Shown here in pieces: positions 19,706-30,061 of a DNA stretch of 64,000 nt. The DNA comes from an uncultured Alteromonas sp. (lineage in GTDB: Bacteria > Pseudomonadota > Gammaproteobacteria > Enterobacterales > Alteromonadaceae). Every line of letters begins with the position of its first letter. Position 1 is the first letter of the stretch. The translations under genes were made by a program, and so were the position numbers. The DNA lies in contig NZ_CAJXQY010000005.1 in NCBI RefSeq assembly GCF_913058315.1, forward strand, positions 19,991-83,990, read 5' to 3'. Under the pieces are notes generated by a model that did no database searches, had not been told where the DNA came from, and saw only the letters and a list, made by a program, of their open reading frames with translations.

Positions 19706-20836
19706 GTGACCGATTTAACCCAACGCACTGATATTCCTTCTCCCTGCTATGTGCTGGAAGAAGCGAAGCTGGTTAAAAACCTGCAGCTAATGCAGCGAGT
19801 GCAAAACGAATCCGGGGCCAGAATTATTCTGGCGCTCAAAGGGTTCTCGATGTGGTCAACGTTTGACATTGTCAAACAGTATCTGCACGGCGCGACAGCC
19901 AGCTCGGTCTGGGAAGCCCGGCTGGCCAGTGAAATGGGTAAGGAAGTCCACGCCTATGCGCCGGCTTATAAAGCCAAGGATATTGCCGAACTGGCGGGAC
20001 TGGTAAACCACCTGTCCTTTAACAGCCTGAGCCAATGGCAGACTTATAAAACGGCTTTACCCGGTGTTTCACTGGGACTGCGAATTAATCCCGAGCATCA
20101 GGAAGCCGACACTCCGTTGTATGATCCGGCCGCGCCGGGTTCGCGACTGGGGATCCGGGCCAGTGAACTTGAAGGTATCGATTTAAGCGGTATCGACGGG
20201 TTTCACTGTCATAACCTGTGCGAATGTGACTCGTTTGCCACAGCACGCACCCTGGAGGCTATCGAACAACGTTTCGGTCAATGGCTAGGTAAGCTTAAGT
20301 GGTTAAACCTGGGCGGTGGCCACCTTATGACCCGCGCTGGCTATGATGTAGAACACCTCATTAACACCCTTAAAGCCTTTAAAGCGAAATACCCTCATCT
20401 GGATGTGATCCTTGAGCCGGGTTCCGCTGTGGCCTGGCAAACCGGGCCGTTAATCGCGGAAGTGGTGGATATTGTGAACAACGAGGGGCCCATAGCGCTG
20501 TTGGATATTTCCGCCACCGCGCACATGCCGGATGTACTGGAAATGCCTTATCGTCCGGCTATATTGCACGGCGGACAACCCGGAGAACTCGGGCATGATG
20601 TCAAGTTAGGCGGCAACTCGTGCCTCGCCGGCGATGTTATAGATACCTATAGTTTCGCCGAGCCACTGGCAATTGGTACGCGCCTGCAGTTTGAAGACAT
20701 GATGCATTACACCATGGTTAAAACCACGTTCTTCAACGGGGTAGAACACCCTGCGATCGGCATTTTACGCAGCAACGGCGATTTTGAACTGGTTCGTCAG
20801 TTTAGTTATGCCGACTTTAAGTCGCGCCTGTCGTAA
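19706..20836 (+). CDS. nspC: Carboxynorspermidine decarboxylase
   Basis: 376 aa, GTG start; SPCYVLEEAKLVKNL, FHCHNLCECDSFATART, LNLGGGHLMTRAGYDVEHL, EPGSAVAWQTG. Confidence 0.95.
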   Translation: MTDLTQRTDIPSPCYVLEEAKLVKNLQLMQRVQNESGARIILALKGFSMWSTFDIVKQYLHGATASSVWEARLASEMGKEVHAYAPAYKAKDIAELAGLVNHLSFNSLSQWQTYKTALPGVSLGLRINPEHQEADTPLYDPAAPGSRLGIRASELEGIDLSGIDGFHCHNLCECDSFATARTLEAIEQRFGQWLGKLKWLNLGGGHLMTRAGYDVEHLINTLKAFKAKYPHLDVILEPGSAVAWQTGPLIAEVVDIVNNEGPIALLDISATAHMPDVLEMPYRPAILHGGQPGELGHDVKLGGNSCLAGDVIDTYSFAEPLAIGTRLQFEDMMHYTMVKTTFFNGVEHPAIGILRSNGDFELVRQFSYADFKSRLS

Positions 20837-20855
20837 AACCCGACATCAGTCAGTT

Positions 20856-20891
20856 AAAAGAAGGCCGTTATTTTCTGCGGCCTTCTTTTTG
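20856..20891 (+). terminator. Intrinsic terminator after nspC (probably bidirectional)
   Basis: AAAAGAAGGCCG-TTATTTTCTG-CGGCCTTCTTTTTG. Confidence 0.85.
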
Positions 20892-20893
20892 AT

Positions 20894-21160
20894 TTAAAGA
20901 ATACCGTGTCCGCGGGTAATACCGCTGGGGGCAATTTTCCCTTCAGCCAGAACCGTGTCATCCAGTTTAATTTTAAACGGGCTGTCCGCTTTGCCCACAA
21001 TACTGTATTCAAACCCATAGAGATGGTTGTCATGAATATGCACGGTTGCCGAACGGGCCGGCGAGACGAGTTCATAGACACCGTTGTCGGCATGCTCGTT
21101 GATGATATTCACCATCCAGTTACCGTGTTCCATATCGATATTGAGCGTTTTCTCCAGCAT
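20894..21160 (-). CDS. Hypothetical protein (88 aa)
   Basis: MLEKTLNIDMEHGNWMVNIINEHADNGVYELVSPARSATVHIHDNHLYGFEYSIVGKADSPFKI...; AGATTAACGA upstream; convergent with nspC terminator. Confidence 0.65.
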   Translation of the reverse strand: MLEKTLNIDMEHGNWMVNIINEHADNGVYELVSPARSATVHIHDNHLYGFEYSIVGKADSPFKIKLDDTVLAEGKIAPSGITRGHGIL

Positions 21161-21297
21161 TCGTTAATCTCCGAAAAACGTTATGTGTCACCTGAAATAA
21201 CTAAAGAAGCACACTGCACTTGCCAGCGTGAGGATATTAGAATTATTGGTATAACGGCCTTAGAACAAACAGCCAGACGTAGGATAAATCGATAAAT

Positions 21298-22131
21298 TTA
21301 TTCTAGGGCCAAACCGGCCTGATACAAAGCGTTTTTCTTAAGCTGATAATGATCTGCCACAATGGCAGCAGCTTTTTTAAGCGGCAAATCCTGTTTCAGG
21401 CGTTTAAGCAGCGCCATCGCTTCCGTGGGCAGTTCATCACTGGCAGGCGGTGCACCGGCGACCATTAGCACAAATTCCCCCTTCTGATGCACAGCATCTT
21501 CTTCCAGCCAGGCAATAACCCCGTCCGGCGTATCACTGATATAAGTTTCAAAGGTTTTGGTTAGTTCTTTGGCCAGCACCAGATGGCGCTCGGCACCCAA
21601 CGCCGCTTTGATATCGTTAACAGTATCCAGTATGCGCCGCGGCGCTTCATAAAATACGCTGGTGCAGGTACGGTCAACCAGGGTTGCCAGCACATTCATA
21701 CGAGCCTGGTTCTTTACCGGTAAAAAACCTTCAAAAATAAACCGGTCGGTGGCCAGCCCCGAAGCGCTCAGCGCGGTAATCGCAGCACAAGGGCCCGGCA
21801 GGGCAACGACATTAATATTCTTAGCCCGGCAGGCTCTTACCAGTACAAAACCGGGATCGCTGATCAAAGGAGTGCCCGCATCACTGATGAGCGCTACCGA
21901 TTCACCGTCGAGCAGTTTGTTGCACAACATTTGTGTGCGCTTTTCTTCATTGTGATCGTGCAGTGACAGGGTTTTCGCCTGAATCGTAAAGTGCTGTAAC
22001 AGCTTCTGGCTGTGACGGGTATCCTCCGCAGCAATCCAGTTCACCGAACCTAACACTTCAATGGCACGCTGAGTAATATCCTGCAGGTTACCAATAGGCG
22101 TAGGGACAATGTAAAGTGTGGCTGCGGTCAT
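21298..22131 (-). CDS. rsmI: 16S rRNA (cytidine(1402)-2'-O)-methyltransferase
   Basis: 277 aa; TLYIVPTPIGNLQDITQRAIEVL, AEDTRHSQKLL, ISDAGTPLISDPGF; divergent from lpoA as in other gammaproteobacteria. Confidence 0.97.
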   Translation of the reverse strand: MTAATLYIVPTPIGNLQDITQRAIEVLGSVNWIAAEDTRHSQKLLQHFTIQAKTLSLHDHNEEKRTQMLCNKLLDGESVALISDAGTPLISDPGFVLVRACRAKNINVVALPGPCAAITALSASGLATDRFIFEGFLPVKNQARMNVLATLVDRTCTSVFYEAPRRILDTVNDIKAALGAERHLVLAKELTKTFETYISDTPDGVIAWLEEDAVHQKGEFVLMVAGAPPASDELPTEAMALLKRLKQDLPLKKAAAIVADHYQLKKNALYQAGLALE

Positions 22132-22308
22132 AACGAAAAATCCGGGAACAGGGAAAGGCTGCCAATATACCTGTTTGTGCCAGTGGCGGAAACCTTTGCG
22201 TGGGATTGCCCGGTCAATCGGCCAGAATTTGGATTAACCCGTAGATTTTCATTATCAGTCAGTTAAACTGGCTATTCAGGAATAATTGTATGGAATCGCT
22301 GACCCTTT

Positions 22309-24222
22309 ATGCGCCGATCTTACCCATGGTTACTGTTTGGTTTGAGTGTGACATTGCTGTTGTACGGTTGCGGTTCTACAGCGCCCACCACTCGCGCCCC
22401 CGTTACAACGCCGGTAAAACAAACACCGACAGAAGATGTTGACAAGACCCCGCTGACACCGGCAATGATAGTGGCGAATGCACAAGACCTGTGGCAGGAG
22501 ACCGGTGATAAAAACCTGCGCAATGGTGCTCTGCTGGATGCTGCGGAAGCCTTTCTGGCTAGCGGCGAGCCGGCAAAAGCCAGTCAGATTACCTACATGC
22601 TGCGCGATCAACTTCAGCAACCTGCCCAGCAAAACCGCTATCAGTTACTGCTGGTTGAACTTTACGGCAATGATCCCCGTGTAGGCAGCGCCCAGCGGCT
22701 CGAGCTGCTGCAATCAATTAACGCTTCAGACCCCGTTGTTACAGCGCGAAAATTTGCCTTAATGGCGGTCGAACATGCCCGCCTCGGGCAGTGGCTGGCA
22801 GCCGCCAATGCGTTGCTGATGAGTGATGAGACAACCCCTGAACACATTGCACAAGCCTGGCAATGGGTTAATCAGGCAACGCCCGGACAGCTGCAAAACA
22901 GCGCCCGTTTTACCAAACTCCCGGCTTACGTTTCATTACGCCAGCTTATTCTGGAACATGGCTTTGAGCCAGAGATGCTCAAACAACAACTCAGCCAGTA
23001 TCAGCGGGTTTTTCGCAATCATCCCCTGGTAACACACTGGCCGGATAACCTTAGCAACCTCGCTCAGCTGACGCCAACCAGCCGCGCAACCATTGTGGTT
23101 ATGTTACCGCTGAGTGGCCGCCTGCAAGTGACTGGTTCGGCAATTAAAGAAGGGATTCTGGCAGCCTACTTTAATGATGCCAGTGCCATGAACGCAACCC
23201 AGATCCCTGAGCTGCAATTTGTTGATACCAATGGTGTCAGCGCTGACGAGCTGGTAGCCGCCGCGGCCGATGCAGACTGGATAATTGGCCCCCTGCTGAA
23301 GGAGAATGTCGATGCCGTGTTGCCAAAACTGAGTGGCCAGCACCGCATTCTGACGCTGAACCGCCCAGAAACAGCCATGCCAGCAATTGGCGATACTGAG
23401 CAGGCAGAAGAACGCCTGCCAGCCAGCTTTAGCTCGCAGGTTTACTACGCACTGGCCCCGGAAGATGAAGCCAGCCAGTTAGCCGAGCGGGTCTTTGCAC
23501 AGGGGCGTCGTTCACCTGTACTGGTGGCCTCAGAAAACACTCTGCATCAGCGGATGCAAGACGCCTTTTTAAGCCGCTGGCAACAACTCACCAGCGGTTT
23601 GGCGGCCAGTCAGCACAGTGCCCCGACCCTGGTGACTTATTCCGACAACAATACCCTGCGCGAAGGAATTTTAGAGGCGTTAGACGTTGCCCAGAGTAAG
23701 GAACGAATTAAAGAGATCCAGAGCTTTGCCGACAATGAGTTATACAACATGTCGCGTAACCGACGCGATATTGATGCGGTAGTGGTGTTTACATCCCCCG
23801 AACAAACCGAACTGGTTAACCCGGTCATTGAAGCCAGCATCAGTCCCTTTGGTGGCGTCACGGTTCCCGTTTTTGCCACCTCACGTTCCATTGATTATGC
23901 GCAGTCGCGTAACCAGTGGCGGGATTTGGAAAACCTGCATTTCCTCGATATGCCCTGGGTGCTGCCGGACAACCCGGCAAAAACACTGGCTGCCCAGGCC
24001 GAAGCCCTGTGGCCACAACGCCCCACCCCGCTGCAACGACTGTTTGCCTTTGGCGTGGATGCCTACAACCTGCTCCCCCGCTTAAACAGTATGGCGTGGT
24101 TACCACAACTGCAATACCAGGGGCTGACGGGCGCTCTTAGTGTTAATCAGAACAACGAAATTGTGCGCAGTTTGCCTGAAGCAGTCGTAACTCAGGAGCG
24201 CGTTCAGGTACTGGCCGAATAG
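22309..24222 (+). CDS. lpoA: Penicillin-binding protein activator LpoA
   Basis: 637 aa lipoprotein (LLLYGCGST), TPR-like N-terminal and PBP-like C-terminal domains (VVMLPLSGRLQVTGSAIKEGILAAYF); rsmI/yraN context. Confidence 0.93.
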   Translation: MRRSYPWLLFGLSVTLLLYGCGSTAPTTRAPVTTPVKQTPTEDVDKTPLTPAMIVANAQDLWQETGDKNLRNGALLDAAEAFLASGEPAKASQITYMLRDQLQQPAQQNRYQLLLVELYGNDPRVGSAQRLELLQSINASDPVVTARKFALMAVEHARLGQWLAAANALLMSDETTPEHIAQAWQWVNQATPGQLQNSARFTKLPAYVSLRQLILEHGFEPEMLKQQLSQYQRVFRNHPLVTHWPDNLSNLAQLTPTSRATIVVMLPLSGRLQVTGSAIKEGILAAYFNDASAMNATQIPELQFVDTNGVSADELVAAAADADWIIGPLLKENVDAVLPKLSGQHRILTLNRPETAMPAIGDTEQAEERLPASFSSQVYYALAPEDEASQLAERVFAQGRRSPVLVASENTLHQRMQDAFLSRWQQLTSGLAASQHSAPTLVTYSDNNTLREGILEALDVAQSKERIKEIQSFADNELYNMSRNRRDIDAVVVFTSPEQTELVNPVIEASISPFGGVTVPVFATSRSIDYAQSRNQWRDLENLHFLDMPWVLPDNPAKTLAAQAEALWPQRPTPLQRLFAFGVDAYNLLPRLNSMAWLPQLQYQGLTGALSVNQNNEIVRSLPEAVVTQERVQVLAE

Positions 24223-24226
24223 CGTT

Positions 24227-25214
<988 letters not shown>

Positions 25215-25215
25215 A

Positions 25216-25797
25216 ATGCCTGCCCGTAAAGTACTCACCCTGGCTGCGGTGCTGATATTATCTAGCAGCCTTAACGGCTGTGCAGTAGTGGCTGTGGGTG
25301 CCGTGAGCGCCACGGCAGTGTCGGTGTCTAATGACCGGCGCACGGCTGGCACCCAGTTAGACGATTTTAATGCGCAGAATACCGCTTCCCGGCTAATAGG
25401 AAAGCAGGAAAACCTTAGCGAAACGGCCAATATTGAAGTGACCGTTTACAACAAGGTGGCGTTACTTACCGGGCAAGCGGCAAGCCAGGCCGATATTAAG
25501 CAGGCCGAAGAACAGATTCGCAGCATTAGTTATGTCAACAAGATCCATAATCAGATCCGTATTGGTCAGCCCATTGCCACCTCCAGTGAGCTTTATGACC
25601 GCTGGCTGGCCACCAAAATACGCACTAAGATTCTGGCCTCAGAGAAGGTGCCAACCTCTCAAATCAGTATTATTGTGGAAGATTCAGAAGTCTTTTTAAT
25701 GGGGTTAGTTACCAATCAGGAAGCCACCGCCGCGGTAGACATTGCTCGTCATGTGGACGGAGTCGCCCGGGTTATTCGCGCTTTTGAAATCTATTAG
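25216..25797 (+). CDS. dolP: BON-domain outer-membrane lipoprotein DolP (YraP)
   Basis: From ATG at 25216: MPARKVLTLAAVLILSSSLNGCAVVAVGAV (lipobox), two BON domains, VEDSEVFLMGLVTNQEATAAVDIARHVDGVARVIRAFE. Earlier in-frame ATGs overlap diaA. Confidence 0.93.
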   Translation: MPARKVLTLAAVLILSSSLNGCAVVAVGAVSATAVSVSNDRRTAGTQLDDFNAQNTASRLIGKQENLSETANIEVTVYNKVALLTGQAASQADIKQAEEQIRSISYVNKIHNQIRIGQPIATSSELYDRWLATKIRTKILASEKVPTSQISIIVEDSEVFLMGLVTNQEATAAVDIARHVDGVARVIRAFEIY

Positions 25798-25939
25798 ACA
25801 GACTGAAAAGGGTTAAATGAAACGCTTTTATTGACCCTGCTCAGCAAACCTTAATCAAATTATTTCGCTGATAGACAAAGGTGCTCGCTGCCTTTATGCT
25901 AAAAATACTACTCTGCTTATGTTTATCGGATAATTGTGG

Positions 25940-28912
25940 ATGCCCAGGTACTTCAGTCGCCAGACTTCCCATCAAGTCGCCATGCGTACAGTACTTTTCT
26001 CCCTGACTGTTTTATTCAGTATCACAGGCTATGCCGCCTCATCACAGCTTAGCGACTATTTTAAAGAAGTCTGGACCACTCGTGACGGCCTTCCCCACAA
26101 TACTATTAATGCCATAGCGCAAAGTGAAGACGGCTATCTGTGGATAGGCACCTGGGAAGGTGCTGCACGTTTTAACGGACGGGCATTTACCGTCTTTGGT
26201 CGTGGCGAACCCAGCGGGATGCCGGATGTCGGGATCCGCACCATCTACAGAAATCATCAGCAACACCTTATCTTTGCCGGTGCCCGGGGCGGGTTGAGTG
26301 AACGCCGCCAGGATGACTGGCAAAGCTGGCCGCCCTTCAAAGTACTAATTAACGCCGTGGCCGATGACACCCAGGGTAACCTGTGGGTGGCCACTGAAGG
26401 CCAGGGGGCTTACCGCCAGACTCCTGAGGGAGAGCGTATCCAGCTGACTATTCAGCAAGGCTTACCGAGTAATGTGGTATCCAGTGTGCTGACTACCGAG
26501 GATGGCATAGTCTGGCTGGGTACCGGGCGCGGACTGGTTCGCTTAAACCGGGAAGATGACAACTTTCAGCCCGAACTGGTTGCCGGTTTACCAGCCGTAC
26601 CGGTGCTAGCCCTGATAGCCTATGACAACGGCTTGCTGATTGGTACCGAGCGCGGCCTTTACCAGTATCAGGCAGGTAAAATCAGCGTCTTTTCGCCGCA
26701 GTTAATGAACCTCCCTGTCTCGGTCTTACTGGCATTCGATGAGCAAATCTGGATAGGCACCACCGACCGGGGGCTGCTGCGCTACACTGATGCCGGGCTT
26801 GAAAGTTTAACCATGGCGGCGGGTCTGCCAAACAACCGCATCCTGTCAATATTTCGCGACCGGGAAAACAGCATCTGGGTGGGCACCAACGGCGGCTTGT
26901 TCAGACTTCGTGACGCCCCCTTTGTAACCCTAACGGCAGAGCAAGGTTTAGCCGGCGACTATATTCGTTCGGTACTGTCACACAGTGACGGCAGCATCTG
27001 GGTTGGCAGTAGTCAGGGGGTAAGCCGGGTTACTACGGCCGGTATAGAAACCATCGACTTTTCAGCAAACAGCGACGGCCAGTCGGTGCTTAGTATGGTC
27101 GAAGGGCCAGAGGGGTCAGTGTGGATAGGCACATACTCCGACGGCGTGCTGCAATGGCAGGGTAATACGGTTGTTCAGCAATTCAACCGACGCTCAGGTT
27201 TACTCGCTAATGAAGTCAGAGCCATCGCGGTGGCACCAGACGGTGGACTCTGGGTCGGTACCGGCCACGGATTAAACTACGTAGACAGCTCGGGCGTGAC
27301 CAGCTATACCACTGAGGATGGCTTGCCAACGCCGTTTGTGATGGGTCTGTACTTACATGATGACGGGCGTTTGTTTATTGGTACTGGCGGCGGTGTTGTT
27401 ATACGCCGTCCTGACGGACACATTACGCCGGTCGATATCAGCAACCTGGATGATGCGGAATATGCCTTTGGTTTTGCTCCGGATCCGGACGCCGGGCTGT
27501 TATGGATGAGCACCGATCGCGGTTTAGTGGCTTACGAGCTGGCGAGTGGCCGCTTAACGATGCTCGGCCGCGACGCCGGATTGCCCTTTGATAAAGTATT
27601 TCAAGCTGTAATAGACCGTGACCGGCACCTGTGGTTAAGCAGTAACCGTGGCATATTGCGTTTCAGACGCGAGCAGATCAACGAGTACCTCGCCGGGCAA
27701 CGCCAGAGTGTCGATTACGAACTGTTTGGCGAAAGTGATGGCATGCAGAGTGCCCAGGCGAATGGCGGCTCCATGCAGGCGGCCACACTGGCCCAGGACG
27801 GCACCGTATGGTTTGCGACATCCAAAGGGGCCAGTCGGGTAAACCCGGCAGATCTGACCCGTTTTTCAGCCAATACACCACCGGTAGTCATTGAAGGATT
27901 TAAGGTCAACGGCTCGGTAACGCCGTTACAATCCGAAAAAGACATAGCCGCTGGCGCAGACCGTATTGAAATCCAATTTGCCGGCCTGGGTTTTGTGATG
28001 CCAGAACGTATTCAGTATCGCACTCAGTTACAGGGATTCGACAACAGCTGGGTAGAACGGGGCTCAAACACGATTGCCGAATACACTAACCTGCCACCGG
28101 GCGACTATCAGTTTTTAGTCAGTGCTTCCTACCCAGGCGGAGCCTGGAGCGAAAAAAATGCCAGCTTCCGGTTTACTATTGCTCCCTACTTCTGGCAGCA
28201 AACCGGATTTTGGTTTGCCGTGCTGCTGGGTGCGATAGCCATAGTCATTGTGGCACACCGTTGGCGAATGAAAAGCCTGCGTCAGCGCGCCGAAGAACTC
28301 AGCTCTCAGGTGGCAGAGCAAACTTATACACTTAAGCGGCAGGCCGATAACCTGCGTAAAGTGGATGAAGAACGCTCAGCGCTGCTGCTGGAACTCAAAC
28401 GCCAGGCTGCTGAATTTGAGCAACAAGCCCGCTCAGATAAGCTAACCGGGCTGGCCAACCGGCGAGCATTTGATGAAGCGCTCCACAGCGAATGTGCACG
28501 AGCCAGACGCCGCGAGCAGCCACTTTGCCTGGCGCTGCTGGATATCGATCATTTCAAACAAATAAATGATACTTACAATCACAGTATTGGCGATCAGGTT
28601 CTGATGCAGGTGGCGCAGGAAATCAGTCGCTTTTGTCGGGACGAAGATTTGGTGGCCCGTTGGGGCGGCGAGGAGTTTGCGTTATTGTTACCTAACTGCG
28701 AGCGCGAGGCGGCACGGGTTATCTGCGAGCGCATTCGCCAGGCCATTACTGAAATCGATAGCACCGCCATCGCGCCGAGCATTGCTCTGAGCATCAGTAT
28801 TGGCGTTACCACTTATCAAAGCGCAGATACCTTTGACCTGTTGATTTCCCGGGCAGACAGCGCGTTATATACTGCAAAAGAAAAAGGCCGCAACTGTACT
28901 CAGCTGATCTAA
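25940..28912 (+). CDS. Secreted/periplasmic beta-propeller (Reg_prop) + Y_Y_Y sensor with TM and cytoplasmic GGDEF diguanylate cyclase
   Basis: About 990 aa; repeated LWIGT-type propeller motifs, Y_Y_Y-like region (YRTQLQGFDNSWVERGSNTIAEYTNLPPGDYQFLVSA), TM, GGEEF catalytic motif. Start codon uncertain. Confidence 0.93.
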   Translation: MPRYFSRQTSHQVAMRTVLFSLTVLFSITGYAASSQLSDYFKEVWTTRDGLPHNTINAIAQSEDGYLWIGTWEGAARFNGRAFTVFGRGEPSGMPDVGIRTIYRNHQQHLIFAGARGGLSERRQDDWQSWPPFKVLINAVADDTQGNLWVATEGQGAYRQTPEGERIQLTIQQGLPSNVVSSVLTTEDGIVWLGTGRGLVRLNREDDNFQPELVAGLPAVPVLALIAYDNGLLIGTERGLYQYQAGKISVFSPQLMNLPVSVLLAFDEQIWIGTTDRGLLRYTDAGLESLTMAAGLPNNRILSIFRDRENSIWVGTNGGLFRLRDAPFVTLTAEQGLAGDYIRSVLSHSDGSIWVGSSQGVSRVTTAGIETIDFSANSDGQSVLSMVEGPEGSVWIGTYSDGVLQWQGNTVVQQFNRRSGLLANEVRAIAVAPDGGLWVGTGHGLNYVDSSGVTSYTTEDGLPTPFVMGLYLHDDGRLFIGTGGGVVIRRPDGHITPVDISNLDDAEYAFGFAPDPDAGLLWMSTDRGLVAYELASGRLTMLGRDAGLPFDKVFQAVIDRDRHLWLSSNRGILRFRREQINEYLAGQRQSVDYELFGESDGMQSAQANGGSMQAATLAQDGTVWFATSKGASRVNPADLTRFSANTPPVVIEGFKVNGSVTPLQSEKDIAAGADRIEIQFAGLGFVMPERIQYRTQLQGFDNSWVERGSNTIAEYTNLPPGDYQFLVSASYPGGAWSEKNASFRFTIAPYFWQQTGFWFAVLLGAIAIVIVAHRWRMKSLRQRAEELSSQVAEQTYTLKRQADNLRKVDEERSALLLELKRQAAEFEQQARSDKLTGLANRRAFDEALHSECARARRREQPLCLALLDIDHFKQINDTYNHSIGDQVLMQVAQEISRFCRDEDLVARWGGEEFALLLPNCEREAARVICERIRQAITEIDSTAIAPSIALSISIGVTTYQSADTFDLLISRADSALYTAKEKGRNCTQLI

Positions 28913-28950
28913 TCGGTCTGATTGTTTAAGAGCCGGTTATAGCGCCTATA

Positions 28951-29481
28951 TCAACTTCCAGAGACTTCATAACAGCGACTGGCAAAGTCAGGCAGTTTAC
29001 TTTGGGCGCGCCCGTATAAATGCACATGCCAGGTAGGATGTTGCCCGCGCCCGGCATCGATAGCATGGATTTCACTCTTCTCCATGACCAGTATGTCTCC
29101 TGTGGCCACGGCGCATTCTGCTGTATTAATCACGGTATGACTGGTGTTATCCAGGTGCCGATAAAAGAGATGGTATTCAGTTCCGCGAAGCCCCACGATG
29201 ACAGCCCAGGTATGATGGTCATGAGGCGGCGTATCCACACCAATGCCATCAGACACCAGATAGGCTGATGGACCACCATTGGGGTCCACACTGAGTGGAT
29301 ACATCAGTTCCTCACCGGGATCAGCCTGTCGGAACAAGCCGGTTGCAAAACCCTTCGCCATACAAATACTTTTGAGCGCTTGCCCCATCGGTTGCAATTG
29401 TGAGTATTCAGGGTCGGTAGCAGTAAAATCTGCGCGGACTTGCTGAACAAATTTATCGATACCGTGGAGATGGTCGTTCAT
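28951..29481 (-). CDS. Cupin-fold, cysteine dioxygenase-like protein
   Basis: 176 aa; GVDTPPHDHHTWAVIVGLRGTEYHLFYR and GDILVMEKSEIHAIDAG...WHVHLYG metal-binding cupin pattern. Confidence 0.75.
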   Translation of the reverse strand: MNDHLHGIDKFVQQVRADFTATDPEYSQLQPMGQALKSICMAKGFATGLFRQADPGEELMYPLSVDPNGGPSAYLVSDGIGVDTPPHDHHTWAVIVGLRGTEYHLFYRHLDNTSHTVINTAECAVATGDILVMEKSEIHAIDAGRGQHPTWHVHLYGRAQSKLPDFASRCYEVSGS

Positions 29482-29490
29482 CCGCCCTCC

Positions 29491-29709
29491 TTACCTGATA
29501 GGTGCCGCAGGCCGCACATCCTTTTTCAGTACCAGAATCATTAAAAAGATCAGCGCCAGCGGTGGTATCAGCGCAGAAACAACCGCCAGTATGGTAGTGA
29601 GCAGCGGGGTCTCAGTTTTACGCTTGCCAAGGCAATACCCCGTAGCCGCCATAATAATCATTAGCCCAATCATCAATGTGCCCAGCAAGCTCGCATTAAT
29701 TGATCCCAT
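29491..29709 (-). CDS. Small two-TM membrane protein (72 aa)
   Basis: MGSINASLLGTLMIGLMIIMAATGYCLGKRKTETPLLTTILAVVSALIPPLALIFLMILVLKKDVRPAAPIR; GGAAGAAAAC upstream; ORF track start is further upstream. Confidence 0.65.
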   Translation of the reverse strand: MGSINASLLGTLMIGLMIIMAATGYCLGKRKTETPLLTTILAVVSALIPPLALIFLMILVLKKDVRPAAPIR

Positions 29710-29825
29710 GTTTTCTTCCTTGTATTTGGCCACTACTCCTCTCACAAAAATTAGCATGCAGCACAACCAACCACAAGCAGCCCACCTTAATCTGGAGTAA
29801 ACACGCCGCCCACATTGCATCATAA

Positions 29826-30038
29826 TCGTCGACATAATACTTTGGTGGTACGGTGCTACCGCTCAATTTACAATCAGCTATACTGGCTCTCACGCAGAGC
29901 GCAGTACTGGCAGGGGCTGGCCACCGACTAGCCGAATTAACATGCCGATATCCTCCCTTCCCAAAGCTCAACTTTGTCGACAATAAAGCCGCATTTCTAT
30001 TGACTACCGCCATGGTAACGCCTATATTGTCGACATAA
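29826..30038. promoter_or_regulatory. Cluster of three TTGTCGACA-type palindromes upstream of the prp GntR gene
   Basis: GTCGAC cores at 29828..29833 (TCGTCGACATAAT), 29976..29981 (TTTGTCGACAATAA) and 30029..30034 (ATTGTCGACATAAT). Confidence 0.55.
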
Positions 30039-30061
30039 TTTCTAATAGTGAGCCATTAATT

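Noticed and set aside
22132-22308. Possible RNase P RNA or other structural RNA between rsmI and lpoA
   Set aside because: The gap is only 177 bp and I saw no rnpB-like conserved segments.
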